Position numbers and translations under genes: made by a program. Below, piece after piece: positions 1 to 8,825 of a stretch of 64,000 bases of DNA (positions are counted from its first letter, which is position 1; the number at the start of each line of letters is the position of its first letter). The stretch is from Catenovulum agarivorans YM01 (lineage in GTDB: Bacteria; Pseudomonadota; Gammaproteobacteria; Enterobacterales; Alteromonadaceae), in the NCBI RefSeq assembly GCF_000281085.1, contig NZ_JH767528.1, positions 1 through 64,000 of the forward strand. Reading direction: 5' to 3'. The notes beneath the pieces were generated by a model, which saw nothing but the letters and a program-made list of their open reading frames with translations, was not told the origin of the DNA and made no database searches.

Positions 1-31
1 GTATTTAAAGAGGAGTGGGTCCATTCCATTA

Positions 32-354
32 TCCATGTTTTGTGAAGTTTTGCTCGCAACACATCCATTCACCTGCCTTGGCATTTTATTGCTGTCTGAA
101 TTCGTTTCACGATATATGTGTAAGATATAAGTCTGTTGGAAGCAACTACTCTTAGCGATAATGAGTTTGTGCTGCTATTGGATGGCGGCAGAGAAATCAG
201 CTGGCAAATGGAGTATTGCTCGCAAAAGCGCTTCAAGGTCGTCCATGACTCGCTCGCACAAAACGTCCATGTTTTGTGAAGTTTTGCTCGCAACACATCC
301 TTTCACCTGCCTCGGAAATTTTATTGCGGTCTGAATTCGTTTCGCGATATATAT
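32..354. repeat. Direct repeat pair, about 89 bp, period 234
   Basis: A block of about 89 bp starting at 32 (TCCATGTTTTGTGAAG...) recurs at 266 with a handful of substitutions and a short length difference near its end. The space between copies is not repeated. No coding signal, start site or family resemblance was seen in either strand of 1-691, and the short open frames here run through the repeats. The function is unknown; a mobile or structural non-coding repeat is the simplest reading. Confidence 0.75.
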
Positions 355-427
355 GCTGTGTTCTGATTCTTAAAGCACAGCTTATGCTAGTTGAGGTACT
401 TGGGAACTGGGGGCAATGAACCAACCT

Positions 428-449
428 CCGATTACATGGATGTAATCGG
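428..449. repeat. Perfect hairpin in the gene-free left end
   Basis: CCGATTAC and GTAATCGG form a perfect 8-bp stem around ATGGAT. It lies beside a 27-29 nt imperfect inverted pair (229-257 against 449-475), so this gap is built of palindromic repeat units. There is no gene around it. Confidence 0.6.
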
Positions 450-494
450 CGAGCGACCAAGGACGGCTTGAAGCGTTTGGTGAATTGACCGCAG

Positions 495-677
495 TTTCAA
501 AGTGCCGTTTCCATTGAGTTAACAGCGGCTTTGCAGCGTTTTGAGAGAATTATGCTTCCAACGGGCTAAATGACACAGACTTACAGCGCTGCGGAAGTGT
601 GGCAGAGACGTTAGCAGGAAGAAAATGGTGATTTCAAAGTGCCTGTTACATTGGACTTACAGCAGTATTCAGCGTTT
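495..677. repeat. Degenerate direct repeat next to the alpha-glucosidase 3' end
   Basis: A stretch at 495-541 (TTTCAAAGTGCCGTTTCC...GCAGCGTTT) recurs in diverged form at 632-677 (TTTCAAAGTGCC...CAGCGTTT). Together with the 89-bp repeats and the hairpin, this makes nearly all of 1-691 repetitive and non-coding. The copies are too diverged to be a recent duplication. Confidence 0.45.
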
Positions 678-691
678 GGCGATAAACTCTA

Positions 692-2329
692 TTACTCAGC
701 CGTTGCAACAATCTCCACTAACAAAGCGGAATATGGCGATAACTTAATTTGTTGACCTTTTTGCAAATACAATCCCAAAGCAAAACAGTTTTTTTCAACT
801 AATGCATAATTTTTGGCAAGTTTGTAATCAACAGGCTTATCCGACAAATTTAAAATGCATAATATGCAAACCAGCTCGTCATAGCGGATAAAACTTAACA
901 ATTCGCCTTCCACTTGCAAATCTTTCATCTCACCTAATCGCATAACTTCAGAATTTTTTCGCCAGCTAAGTAAATGCTTGCAAAAACTCAGCATAGAATC
1001 ACCGTCTTGCAGTTGATGGCTCACCGCCAAAGCCGAATGGCCTTTTGCTACGGGCAACCAAGGTTTAGCTTGGCTAAAACCACAGTTCAATTGCTCATTC
1101 CACGGCATAGGCGTACGGCAGCCATCACGGCCTTTAAATCTAGGCCAAAAACGAATGCCATAAGGGTCACACAAATCCACATATTCAATATCAGCCTGCG
1201 GCAACGCAAGTTCATCACCTTGGTACAAACAAGCTGAGCCTTTTAAACTCAACAACAAAGTGTGATACAGCTTAGTTTGCGCCAGCGAGCCTTTGTCGCC
1301 CCCCCAGCGGTTGCGCACCCGCACAACATCATGATTACCAATTGCCCAACACGGCCAGCCACCAGTGATTTTTTGATTAACTTGATTGATCACTTGGTGC
1401 AGATAACTGGCGTTACACTCATCCGTCAATAATTCAAAATTGTATGCAAGATGCAGCCGGTTATTGCTGTGGGTGTATTCCGCCATAGTTTCAATCGAAT
1501 CTTCAGCGGCAATTTCACCTAGAGAAATTGCCCCTGGGTACTGATTAAGCAATTCACGTAAATCTTCAATAAAAGCGATATTTTCCGGGCGGGTATTGTC
1601 GTAATAGTGATATTGATATGCATAAGGGTTGTCGGTAGAAAAGCCCCGGCCACGGCGTTTGTCTTTGCATTTAGCTGGGTTGTTGGTTAACAAACTGTCG
1701 TGAAAACAAAAGTTTATTGCATCAAATCTAAAACCATCAATGCCCATTTGTAGCCAAAATTCAGTTTCATCCAACATTTGCTGGCGCACCGCAGAATTGT
1801 GAAAATTTAAACTCGGTTGGCTGCTTAAAAAATGATGTAAATAATACTGCTCGCGGTGTGAATCCCACTCCCAAGCACTACCACCAAAAATAGATAACCA
1901 ATTATTTGGCGGTGTACCATCGTCATTGGGATCAACCCAAATATACCAATCTGCTTTGTCATTGCATTTACTGCTGCGGCTCTGTTTAAACCAAGTGTGT
2001 TGATCTGAGGTGTGACACAACACCATATCCATCAGTACTTTTAGGCCCAAACTATGTGCTTTGGCGACAATTTTTTTCACATCTTCTACATCACCAAACA
2101 CAGGATCGACCTGGCGATAATTACTAATGTCGTAACCATAATCTTTCATGGGCGATTTAAAAAAGGGCGATAACCACACAGCATCTACCCCAAGGTTGGC
2201 AATATAATCCAGCTGAGCGTATACGCCTGGCAAGTCTCCAATACCATCGTTATTGCTGTCATAAAAACTACGAGGGTAAATTTGATAAATAACTGCGCCT
2301 CGCCACCAACCACACTGAATCATTGTCAA
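692..2329 (-). CDS. GH13 alpha-glucosidase (GH13_23-like), cytoplasmic
   Basis: This is a 545-residue alpha-glucosidase that would release glucose from maltose and short maltodextrins. The N-terminus goes straight into the barrel (WWRGAVIYQIYPRSF) with no signal peptide, so it should act in the cytoplasm. The GH13 catalytic residues are visible: nucleophile Asp203 in GFRFDAINF, acid/base Glu272 in SLGEIAAED, and Asp334 in IGNHDVVRV. Region I reads DMVLCHTSD, where many family members have Asn or Ser in place of Cys, and the following DWYIWVDP and PNNWLSIFGGSAW stretches are typical of GH13_23. It is divergent from the TonB receptor gene, with a palindromic operator 87 bp upstream of its start. 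Family assignment is firm; substrate chain length is inferred. Confidence 0.93.
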   Translation of the reverse strand: MTMIQCGWWRGAVIYQIYPRSFYDSNNDGIGDLPGVYAQLDYIANLGVDAVWLSPFFKSPMKDYGYDISNYRQVDPVFGDVEDVKKIVAKAHSLGLKVLMDMVLCHTSDQHTWFKQSRSSKCNDKADWYIWVDPNDDGTPPNNWLSIFGGSAWEWDSHREQYYLHHFLSSQPSLNFHNSAVRQQMLDETEFWLQMGIDGFRFDAINFCFHDSLLTNNPAKCKDKRRGRGFSTDNPYAYQYHYYDNTRPENIAFIEDLRELLNQYPGAISLGEIAAEDSIETMAEYTHSNNRLHLAYNFELLTDECNASYLHQVINQVNQKITGGWPCWAIGNHDVVRVRNRWGGDKGSLAQTKLYHTLLLSLKGSACLYQGDELALPQADIEYVDLCDPYGIRFWPRFKGRDGCRTPMPWNEQLNCGFSQAKPWLPVAKGHSALAVSHQLQDGDSMLSFCKHLLSWRKNSEVMRLGEMKDLQVEGELLSFIRYDELVCILCILNLSDKPVDYKLAKNYALVEKNCFALGLYLQKGQQIKLSPYSALLVEIVATAE

Positions 2330-2416
2330 TAAACCTGTAACAAACTGCTTTCGAATCCAACGAAAGATTAACTTTTATGCAGCATAGTTGACATCCACTC
2401 AGCTCAGCAATGTTCC

Positions 2417-2430
2417 TGCATACGTATGCA
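2417..2430. promoter_or_regulatory. Palindromic operator TGCATACGTATGCA
   Basis: This perfect 14-bp palindrome lies 87 bp upstream of the alpha-glucosidase start, in the divergent intergenic region. It shares the ATACGTAT core with the other sites of the starch region. A LacI/MalR-type regulator is inferred from site shape and target genes; no such regulator is encoded in the window. Confidence 0.75.
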
Positions 2431-2594
2431 TAATCTGCAAAAAATTAACAGAAATGACGAATTTAAAGTTTTTTGTTTATGCGGTTTTTTTATTTAAGTT
2501 GTTGAAAATAAATTTATTTATCTTGATCTGGTTAGTGTTCGTGTGTGTGCAAAAAATGCCCAAATGGTGTGAATTAGTTGTAAATGCATAATTA

Positions 2595-2610
2595 TGAATA
2601 CGTATGCAGT
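2595..2610. promoter_or_regulatory. Operator TGAATACGTATGCAGT
   Basis: This 16-mer lies 134 bp upstream of the TonB receptor start. The identical 16-mer occurs at 10857-10872 and, on the other strand, at 16245-16260, each time upstream of a carbohydrate gene. The rest of the 2330-2744 gap holds the divergent promoters and no gene. Confidence 0.8.
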
Positions 2611-2744
2611 TTGTTGTTGTTGATGAATTATTGCGACTAATATTCATGCAATGCACTGTGACAGGTGTGCAGTTTAGTCACGGGTTTTACCCAAGTGGTT
2701 ATCAAACACAACAAGTTGCCAATAGAAGGCAAGGGGATATACAC

Positions 2745-5726
2745 ATGAAACAATTTAAACCAAGTTTGTTAACTTTAGCGTTAGCGACAACCGGACTTGT
2801 ATCTGGTTATTCGTATGCAGCTGAAGAAGGCGCGGATACAGAAGTTGAAGAGGTCATTAAGGTTACTGGTATTCGTGGTAGTTTAATGCGTGCGCAAGCC
2901 GTAAAAATGGACAATACATCGGTTGTTGAAGTTATTTCAGCTGAAGATATAGGTAAATTACCAGATTCTTCAATTGCCGAGTCGTTATCGCGTTTACCGG
3001 GTATGGCGGGTGAACGTCGTGACGGTCGTACTAGTGGTATCTCAGTTCGTGGTTTCCGCGAAGATTATTCTGGTTCAACCATGAATGGCCGAGAATTATT
3101 AGGTATGGGTGACAACCGTGGTGTTGAATTCGACTTATACCCTTCTGAGATCATGAGTGGTGTAACTGTTTATAAAACACCAGAAGCTAAATTAACTACT
3201 CAAGGTGTTGCGGGTACAATTGATTTACAAACAGTTCGTCCATTAGCGGCTGACGAGTATGTCGCAATTAACTTTAACCTTGAACAGAATGGTAAAAAAT
3301 CAGCTAACCCTGACTTTGATGATCAAGGTCATAGATTAGCTGTTAGCTTCTCGCAGAAATTTGCTAACGATAAGGTCGGTGTTGCTGTAGCCTATGCTAC
3401 CACCTCATCGCCAAGCCAAGAAGAGCAGTTCCGTGGCTGGGGTTATGCAGGCATTAGTACTTATGACTACGATGAAGAAGGTAACATCACTAAAGACCAT
3501 GTATATGACGCGGTAAATAATCAAGAAGGAACCTTGGTTTTAGAAAATGGTATTACCCGTGAACAAGCAGAAGCTTCAGTCATTTTAGGTGGTCATGATT
3601 CTTATGTTCGTTCAGCTGAATTAAAGCGTGATACTTTGGCCGCGGTAGTTCAATTTGCGCCAACAGATGATTTAGAAATTACTTTAGATGCTTTATATAT
3701 CGATTTTTCTGATACTCAAGTAAAGCGTGGTTTCGAAGAAGGTGGAGCAGAATGGGGTATTGGTAAACACTATACTATTTCTGAAATCCAAAATGATTTG
3801 GTTACTAAAGGTAAAGTGGGTGATGCGGACAACTCATTTAAAACTGTGGTACGTAACGATGCTTACGACAAAACTGCGGAATTGACATCATACGCGGCTA
3901 ATATCAAATACAATATCAGCCCAGACTGGAAAGTAGAGCTAGACTTATCTACCAGTAAAGTGGATAAAGTGATTGCTGATATTGAGAGTTATTCAGGGGT
4001 TGGACGTTCGCGCCATAAAGATCAAGGTGACGGCATGATTTACGCTTTCGAAATGACACCAACAGGGGTTATGTATACACCTGACTCTGGTAATGTTGAC
4101 TTGTCTAACCCTGAAAATGTCAAGTTAGCAGGCCCTCAATCTTGGGGGGGCGGTATGAGTGGCTTTGCATCTACTTTTCCTGAAAATACTACTTTTGCTG
4201 CTAACGTAAATTCACCAATTGGTTATGCTGAAGCACAAGACGGTTTTATTAACAAACCTGTTTTTGAAGAAGAAATGGATGCAGTAAAACTAAGTACTAC
4301 AGGTTTAGTTGAACTTGGTCCTATTACCAAAGTGCATGCTGGTGTGCGTTATAGCGATCGAACCAAAAGCAAAGTTAACTTTGGCTCGTTTATTACCGCA
4401 CAAACTTGGCCAGACCACGATGCTATTCCTGAAGATTATGTCGTTGGGTTAGCCGACCTAGGCTTCCTTGGTTTAGGTAATATGGTTGCATACGATAGCT
4501 TAGGTTTATATCGCTCTGGTTATTACGATGAATATGATGCAGGTCAATTTGAAACTGACCGCTTGGGTGACACCTATGAAGTAAGTGAAACCTTAACACA
4601 AGCTTATGTGCAAGCTGATTTAGAAGCTGAGTTGGGTTCGATTTTTGTACGTGGTAACTTTGGTGTGCAAGTTATTGATACAACTCAGGAGTCGAGTGGT
4701 TTCTTAGCGGAAATTGGCCCAGATAAATTGGTTGATGCTTCTCCTTTACATGCAAAAGAAAGTTACACTGACGTTTTACCTAGCTTGTCATTAAACTTTG
4801 AATTGGCAGATGATCACCTAGTACGTGTTGGTTTAGCAAAAACACAAACACGTCCACGTATCGACGATATGCGTGTTAGTCAACGTTCTAGTTTTGCTTT
4901 TAACTTAGCACAAGTGCGAGAGACTTCGAATGTCGAGAACAGTCCTTGGAGTGCAAGTTCAGGTAATCCTTTCTTAAAACCAATTGAATCAAACCAATTT
5001 GATTTGGCGTATGATTGGTATTTTGCTGAAGATGGTTTCTTGTCGGTAGCTTTCTTCTATAAAGATATTACCAACTGGCATTATGATTCAGGTACTGTCA
5101 TCGACTTTTCTGACCGTTATATTAAAGATTACCACTTCGTAACAGACGAGGATGCTCAGGGAAATCCTGTAGTTGTTGAGCCGACCTTCTTCGAAGGTGT
5201 TCAGTCGTTTAAATTTGATGGTTTAGAAGGTTTTGTTCGTGGTTATGAGTTCCAAGCGACTTTACCATTTAATTTAGTTGCCGATGCACTTGATGGTTTA
5301 GGTTTAATTTTGGCCTATGCAAATACAGATGGTGAATTAAATAAATTTGAAGGTGTAGAAGTTGATCCTTTACGTATTCCAGGTTTATCTAACGAAACTT
5401 ACTCATTAATTACTTTTTATGAGCGTGGAGGTTTCCAATTCCGTCTCGCTGGTACCAAACGTGATGATTTCCAAACTGAAACTCGTGGTTTAAGTTTATC
5501 ATTGGTACAGGCTGTTGATACAGGTAGTACAATTTGGGATGCTCAAATTGGCTTTGACTTTGGTAAAGCTGGTATTGAAGCGCTTGAAGGTTTAACTGTT
5601 TCTCTACAAGCACAGAATATTACTGATGAAGACCAAGTTCAATTTACTAACAATGATGCTCGTCAAGTTACTAAATATCAAACTTATGGTGCAAACTATT
5701 TGTTAGGTGTTAACTATAAATTCTAA
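2745..5726 (+). CDS. TonB-dependent receptor, maltodextrin type
   Basis: This is an outer-membrane receptor of 993 residues that would import oligosaccharides with TonB-ExbBD energy. The open frame extends upstream, but the ATG at 2745 is chosen because AAGGGGAT precedes it at good spacing and it opens a clean signal peptide (MKQFKPSLLTLALATTG...SYAAEE). A TonB-box-like stretch (EEVIKVTGIRGSL) and a plug domain (SAEDIGKLPDSSIAESLSRL, SGISVRGF) follow, then a beta-barrel ending in LGVNYKF with the terminal Phe expected of outer-membrane proteins. It is of the Xanthomonas/Caulobacter TonB type. The operator upstream and the two flavoproteins downstream place it in the starch locus; the ligand is inferred from context. 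Confidence 0.93.
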   Translation: MKQFKPSLLTLALATTGLVSGYSYAAEEGADTEVEEVIKVTGIRGSLMRAQAVKMDNTSVVEVISAEDIGKLPDSSIAESLSRLPGMAGERRDGRTSGISVRGFREDYSGSTMNGRELLGMGDNRGVEFDLYPSEIMSGVTVYKTPEAKLTTQGVAGTIDLQTVRPLAADEYVAINFNLEQNGKKSANPDFDDQGHRLAVSFSQKFANDKVGVAVAYATTSSPSQEEQFRGWGYAGISTYDYDEEGNITKDHVYDAVNNQEGTLVLENGITREQAEASVILGGHDSYVRSAELKRDTLAAVVQFAPTDDLEITLDALYIDFSDTQVKRGFEEGGAEWGIGKHYTISEIQNDLVTKGKVGDADNSFKTVVRNDAYDKTAELTSYAANIKYNISPDWKVELDLSTSKVDKVIADIESYSGVGRSRHKDQGDGMIYAFEMTPTGVMYTPDSGNVDLSNPENVKLAGPQSWGGGMSGFASTFPENTTFAANVNSPIGYAEAQDGFINKPVFEEEMDAVKLSTTGLVELGPITKVHAGVRYSDRTKSKVNFGSFITAQTWPDHDAIPEDYVVGLADLGFLGLGNMVAYDSLGLYRSGYYDEYDAGQFETDRLGDTYEVSETLTQAYVQADLEAELGSIFVRGNFGVQVIDTTQESSGFLAEIGPDKLVDASPLHAKESYTDVLPSLSLNFELADDHLVRVGLAKTQTRPRIDDMRVSQRSSFAFNLAQVRETSNVENSPWSASSGNPFLKPIESNQFDLAYDWYFAEDGFLSVAFFYKDITNWHYDSGTVIDFSDRYIKDYHFVTDEDAQGNPVVVEPTFFEGVQSFKFDGLEGFVRGYEFQATLPFNLVADALDGLGLILAYANTDGELNKFEGVEVDPLRIPGLSNETYSLITFYERGGFQFRLAGTKRDDFQTETRGLSLSLVQAVDTGSTIWDAQIGFDFGKAGIEALEGLTVSLQAQNITDEDQVQFTNNDARQVTKYQTYGANYLLGVNYKF

Positions 5727-5748
5727 TTTTTCTAATTAGTAATTTTCT

Positions 5749-5779
5749 AAAACCCTGCTAGCCTTGCTAGTAGGGTTTT
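5749..5779 (+). terminator. Hairpin after the TonB receptor gene
   Basis: AAAACCCTGCTAG (5749-5761) pairs with CTAGTAGGGTTTT (5767-5779) around a 5-nt loop, and TTGTTTTT follows. It sits 22 bp after the receptor stop and 20 bp before the next start. It is therefore either a terminator or a partial one that lowers expression of the two flavoprotein genes relative to the receptor. Confidence 0.75.
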
Positions 5780-5799
5780 GTTGTTTTTAGGGTAAGTCT

Positions 5800-7290
5800 A
5801 TGACAAATAAAGTTAAAAAAGTTGTGATATTAGGTGGTGGTACTTCGGGGTGGATGTCAGCTGCACTACTAAAAAAAGTTTTGGGTGATGTAGTCGAAGT
5901 TGAGCTAGTTGAATCAGAAAGTATTGGTATCGTTGGTGTTGGCGAAGCGACTATTCCACCCATTCAACATGTTAACGAAACTTTAGGCATAGACGAAGCT
6001 GAGTTTATTCGTGAAACCAAAGCAACGATTAAGTTAGCGATTAAATTTGAAAACTGGCGGGTTAAAGGCGAAAGTTATTATCACACCTTTTCAGCCCCTG
6101 GACGTAGTTTACCATTTTGTCATTTTCATCATTTATGGACACGGGCAAATCAACTTGGCTTAGACGAAAATTTGTGGGCGCATGATCTAAACTACTATGC
6201 CGCTGAAGCAGGCCGCTTTGCCAAATTGCAAACACAAGACCCCTTGTTCGATTTTAATTATGCTTATCATTTTGATTCCGGTTTGTATGGCCAGTACTTA
6301 CGTAAACTAAGTGAAAAAATGGGCGTGAAACGCACCGAAGGTTTAGTTGAAAAAGTAAATCTTAATGTACAAACAGGTGATGTTGAATCACTCATTTTGC
6401 AAGACAATAGTGTAATTGAAGGTGACTTATTTATTGATTGTTCTGGTTTTAGAGGTTTATTGATCAATCAAAAATTGGGCACTGGTTTTGAAGATTGGAG
6501 CCATTGGCTGCCGTGTGACCGAGCTGTGGCTATGCCATCTGAACGTCATCAGCACACTGCGCCTTATACTCGTTCAATCGCGCATGAAGCAGGTTGGCAA
6601 TGGCGTATTCCATTACAGCACAGAAACGGCAATGGTTTAGTGTATAGCAGCCGCTTCTACTCTGACGAGCAAGCCGTTGACTTATTGGCGAGCAACTTGG
6701 ATACACCTGCGCTGGGCGATGCAAAAATCATTAAATTTCGTACTGGACGTACCCGCAAACAATGGAACCGCAATGTTGTAGCTGTTGGGCTAGCGAGTGG
6801 GTTTTTAGAGCCGCTAGAGTCGACTAGTATTTATTTAGTCCAATCGGCCGTGGTGCGTTTAATTAAACTTTTCCCGCATATGGGGATTGAAGATGCGCAA
6901 AGGGATGAATACAACCGCCAGTCAAAACTTGAATATGATTTGATTCGAGATTTTATTATCCTGCATTATCATGTAACAGATAGAAGCGACAGCCAATTTT
7001 GGCGTGATATGCAAGGGTTGGATGTACCGGAACGTTTAATGAATAAAATCTCTCAATTCCAACAGAGTGGCACGCTTGTTCATGACGACTTGGATATTTT
7101 TTGGGAAGCCTCTTGGCTGCAAGTTATGATGGGGCAAGGAATCAAACCTCAAGACTACCACCCTCTCGCCAACCAGTTTTCACAAGAAAAATTAGCTGAA
7201 ATGATGGCAAATATGAAAAAAGCTAAACAAGCGCCGTCTTTACAAATGCCAACCCATGATGAATTTTTAAAAATGTTTGCTGGGGTATAA
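5800..7290 (+). CDS. Tryptophan-halogenase-family flavoprotein 1
   Basis: This is a 496-residue protein of the flavin-dependent halogenase family (PrnA/RebH fold). An FAD-binding motif lies at the N-terminus (VVILGGGTSGWMSA), followed by a GVGEATIPP segment. The family's WxWxIP motif appears as WQWRIPLQHRNGNG around residue 270, and VGLASGFLEPLESTSIYLV follows. A Lys in the TKATIKLAIKFENW segment sits where the family has its catalytic lysine. Members next to TonB receptors in marine and Xanthomonad polysaccharide loci have no settled substrate, and halogenation of tryptophan is not implied. It is followed after 5 bp by a second member. No signal peptide is seen. Confidence 0.88.
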   Translation: MTNKVKKVVILGGGTSGWMSAALLKKVLGDVVEVELVESESIGIVGVGEATIPPIQHVNETLGIDEAEFIRETKATIKLAIKFENWRVKGESYYHTFSAPGRSLPFCHFHHLWTRANQLGLDENLWAHDLNYYAAEAGRFAKLQTQDPLFDFNYAYHFDSGLYGQYLRKLSEKMGVKRTEGLVEKVNLNVQTGDVESLILQDNSVIEGDLFIDCSGFRGLLINQKLGTGFEDWSHWLPCDRAVAMPSERHQHTAPYTRSIAHEAGWQWRIPLQHRNGNGLVYSSRFYSDEQAVDLLASNLDTPALGDAKIIKFRTGRTRKQWNRNVVAVGLASGFLEPLESTSIYLVQSAVVRLIKLFPHMGIEDAQRDEYNRQSKLEYDLIRDFIILHYHVTDRSDSQFWRDMQGLDVPERLMNKISQFQQSGTLVHDDLDIFWEASWLQVMMGQGIKPQDYHPLANQFSQEKLAEMMANMKKAKQAPSLQMPTHDEFLKMFAGV

Positions 7291-7295
7291 ATAGT

Positions 7296-8804
7296 TTGAA
7301 ACCGCATAAAATTGTTATTTTAGGTGGTGGTACAGCTGGATGGATGGCCGCCAATTTAATGAAACATTATTGGCATAATTTGCCCGTGGACATTGTTTTA
7401 CTGGAATCGCCAGAGGTCGGCATTGTTGGGGTTGGCGAAGGCTCAACACCAACGCTCAAACGCTTTTTTCAAATACTAGGCATAGCTGAATCTGACTGGA
7501 TGGCTAAATGCAATGCCACCTACAAGTTAGATATTCGTTTTGACGGATGGAGCCCTCAAAGCGGGGTCAAGAGTTATAGTCATCCTTTTGTTGGCCAGTT
7601 AGACACTTTTACCCAGCGAGCGTTTGAAGTGAATTGTCGCACGCGGCGTATGGGTTTAGCGGTTAATACAAGGCCAACAGATTTCTTTTTAAATGGAGTG
7701 TTGGCGCAGCAGCATAAAGGTCCTTTGGTCGGAGAGCACTTCCCGTTTAGAGTTGAATATGGTTATCATTTTGACTCGATTTTATTAGGAAAATATTTAG
7801 CTGAATTTGCTCAAAGTAAGGGGGTTAAACATCAGAGTTGCAAGGTTGTTGATAGCCGATTAGACCCGCAAGGCAATATTAGCTGCTTAATTGATGAAAA
7901 TGGCGACGAGATTACTGGCGACTTTTTTATCGATTGTAGTGGTTTTGCTGCCGTGCTAGCGCAAAAAACTTTAGCGGGTGAGTTTGAATCTTTTGATGCA
8001 AATTTGTTCAACGACAGAGCTGTGGTTATTGCAACGGATAAACAACAAGATCCACAGCCATATACGCGTTCAACTGCGTTATCTTGCGGTTGGGCTTGGC
8101 AAATTCCGCTGCAAAATCGTACTGGCAATGGTTATGTGTATAGCTCTAAGTATTTAGCGGATGAAGATGCTGCAAAAGAGTTATTGGCACACCTAGATTT
8201 GCCGCTGTCGAAACTATCTGAGTGTCGAACGCTGAAGATGCGTGTTGGTCAATTAAAACAGCATTGGCTGAAAAACTGTTTAGCATTAGGATTAGCCCAA
8301 GGATTTATAGAGCCGTTGGAAGCAACCGCGCTGCATTTAGTGCAAATCTCTATTGAGATGTTTGTCAGTTTGTATGAAAAAGGTCAGTTTTCCAATCAGT
8401 ATCAAGCAGAATATAATCAAAAGATCTATCAGCGCTTTGAACGTGTTAGAGATTATATTGTCGCCCATTATAAGTTAAATACGCGTAATGATAGTCAATA
8501 TTGGTGTGACAATCGGGAAAACATGCAACTGTCGGATTCTTTGCGTCATTTGTTAGATGTTTGGTATCGCGAGCAAGACTTGTCTGGCGAAATTCGCAGG
8601 CAAAAAATTGAAAATCATTTTAGCTCAGCATCATGGCATTGTTTATTTGCCGGTTATGGAGTATTCCCACCTTTGGCGGCAAATCAACCGAATAAAGGCG
8701 ATTTGTACAAAGAGCAAAATATTGAACAGTTTTTAGCTGGCTGCGCTGTCAACTTTTGTTCTCATACGGACAACTTGGCTGGTAAGAAAAGAGACCTGGA
8801 TTAG
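7296..8804 (+). CDS. Tryptophan-halogenase-family flavoprotein 2
   Basis: This is a second flavin-dependent halogenase-like protein of 502 residues, 5 bp after the first and plainly homologous to it. It shows KIVILGGGTAGWMAANLMK for FAD, GVGEGSTPT, NATYKLDIRFDGW with the candidate catalytic Lys, and WAWQIPLQNRTGNG as the WxWxIP motif. The start is TTG at 7296: the first ATG lies inside the dinucleotide-binding motif and would destroy it. Tight spacing and the weak start suggest translational coupling to the upstream gene. The two copies are well diverged, so they may form a heteromer or act on different substrates; this is inference. The role in glycan use is unknown. Confidence 0.87.
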   Translation: MKPHKIVILGGGTAGWMAANLMKHYWHNLPVDIVLLESPEVGIVGVGEGSTPTLKRFFQILGIAESDWMAKCNATYKLDIRFDGWSPQSGVKSYSHPFVGQLDTFTQRAFEVNCRTRRMGLAVNTRPTDFFLNGVLAQQHKGPLVGEHFPFRVEYGYHFDSILLGKYLAEFAQSKGVKHQSCKVVDSRLDPQGNISCLIDENGDEITGDFFIDCSGFAAVLAQKTLAGEFESFDANLFNDRAVVIATDKQQDPQPYTRSTALSCGWAWQIPLQNRTGNGYVYSSKYLADEDAAKELLAHLDLPLSKLSECRTLKMRVGQLKQHWLKNCLALGLAQGFIEPLEATALHLVQISIEMFVSLYEKGQFSNQYQAEYNQKIYQRFERVRDYIVAHYKLNTRNDSQYWCDNRENMQLSDSLRHLLDVWYREQDLSGEIRRQKIENHFSSASWHCLFAGYGVFPPLAANQPNKGDLYKEQNIEQFLAGCAVNFCSHTDNLAGKKRDLD

Positions 8805-8813
8805 GTCTCTTTT
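8787..8813. terminator. Bidirectional terminator between converging genes
   Basis: AAAAGAGACCT (8787-8797) and AGGTCTCTTTT (8803-8813) form an 11-bp stem with a 5-nt loop. It overlaps the stop codon of the second flavoprotein gene and gives T runs on both strands, serving the converging S9 peptidase gene as well. Confidence 0.85.
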
Positions 8814-8825
8814 CGAGTTGTAGTT

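Noticed and set aside
32-354. CRISPR array at the repeat blocks
   Set aside because: Only two units exist at each place, units are 89-137 bp rather than 25-40 bp, and spacing is irregular. No cas gene is present.
69-460. Two overlapping 75-codon open frames on the minus strand at the left end
   Set aside because: They pass through the 89-bp repeats in different frames, have biased composition, and match no family.
2388-2591. 67-codon open frame upstream of the TonB receptor
   Set aside because: It lies in the promoter region with operators, is rich in Phe/Leu/Lys from AT-rich sequence, and has no ribosome site or relative that I recognise.
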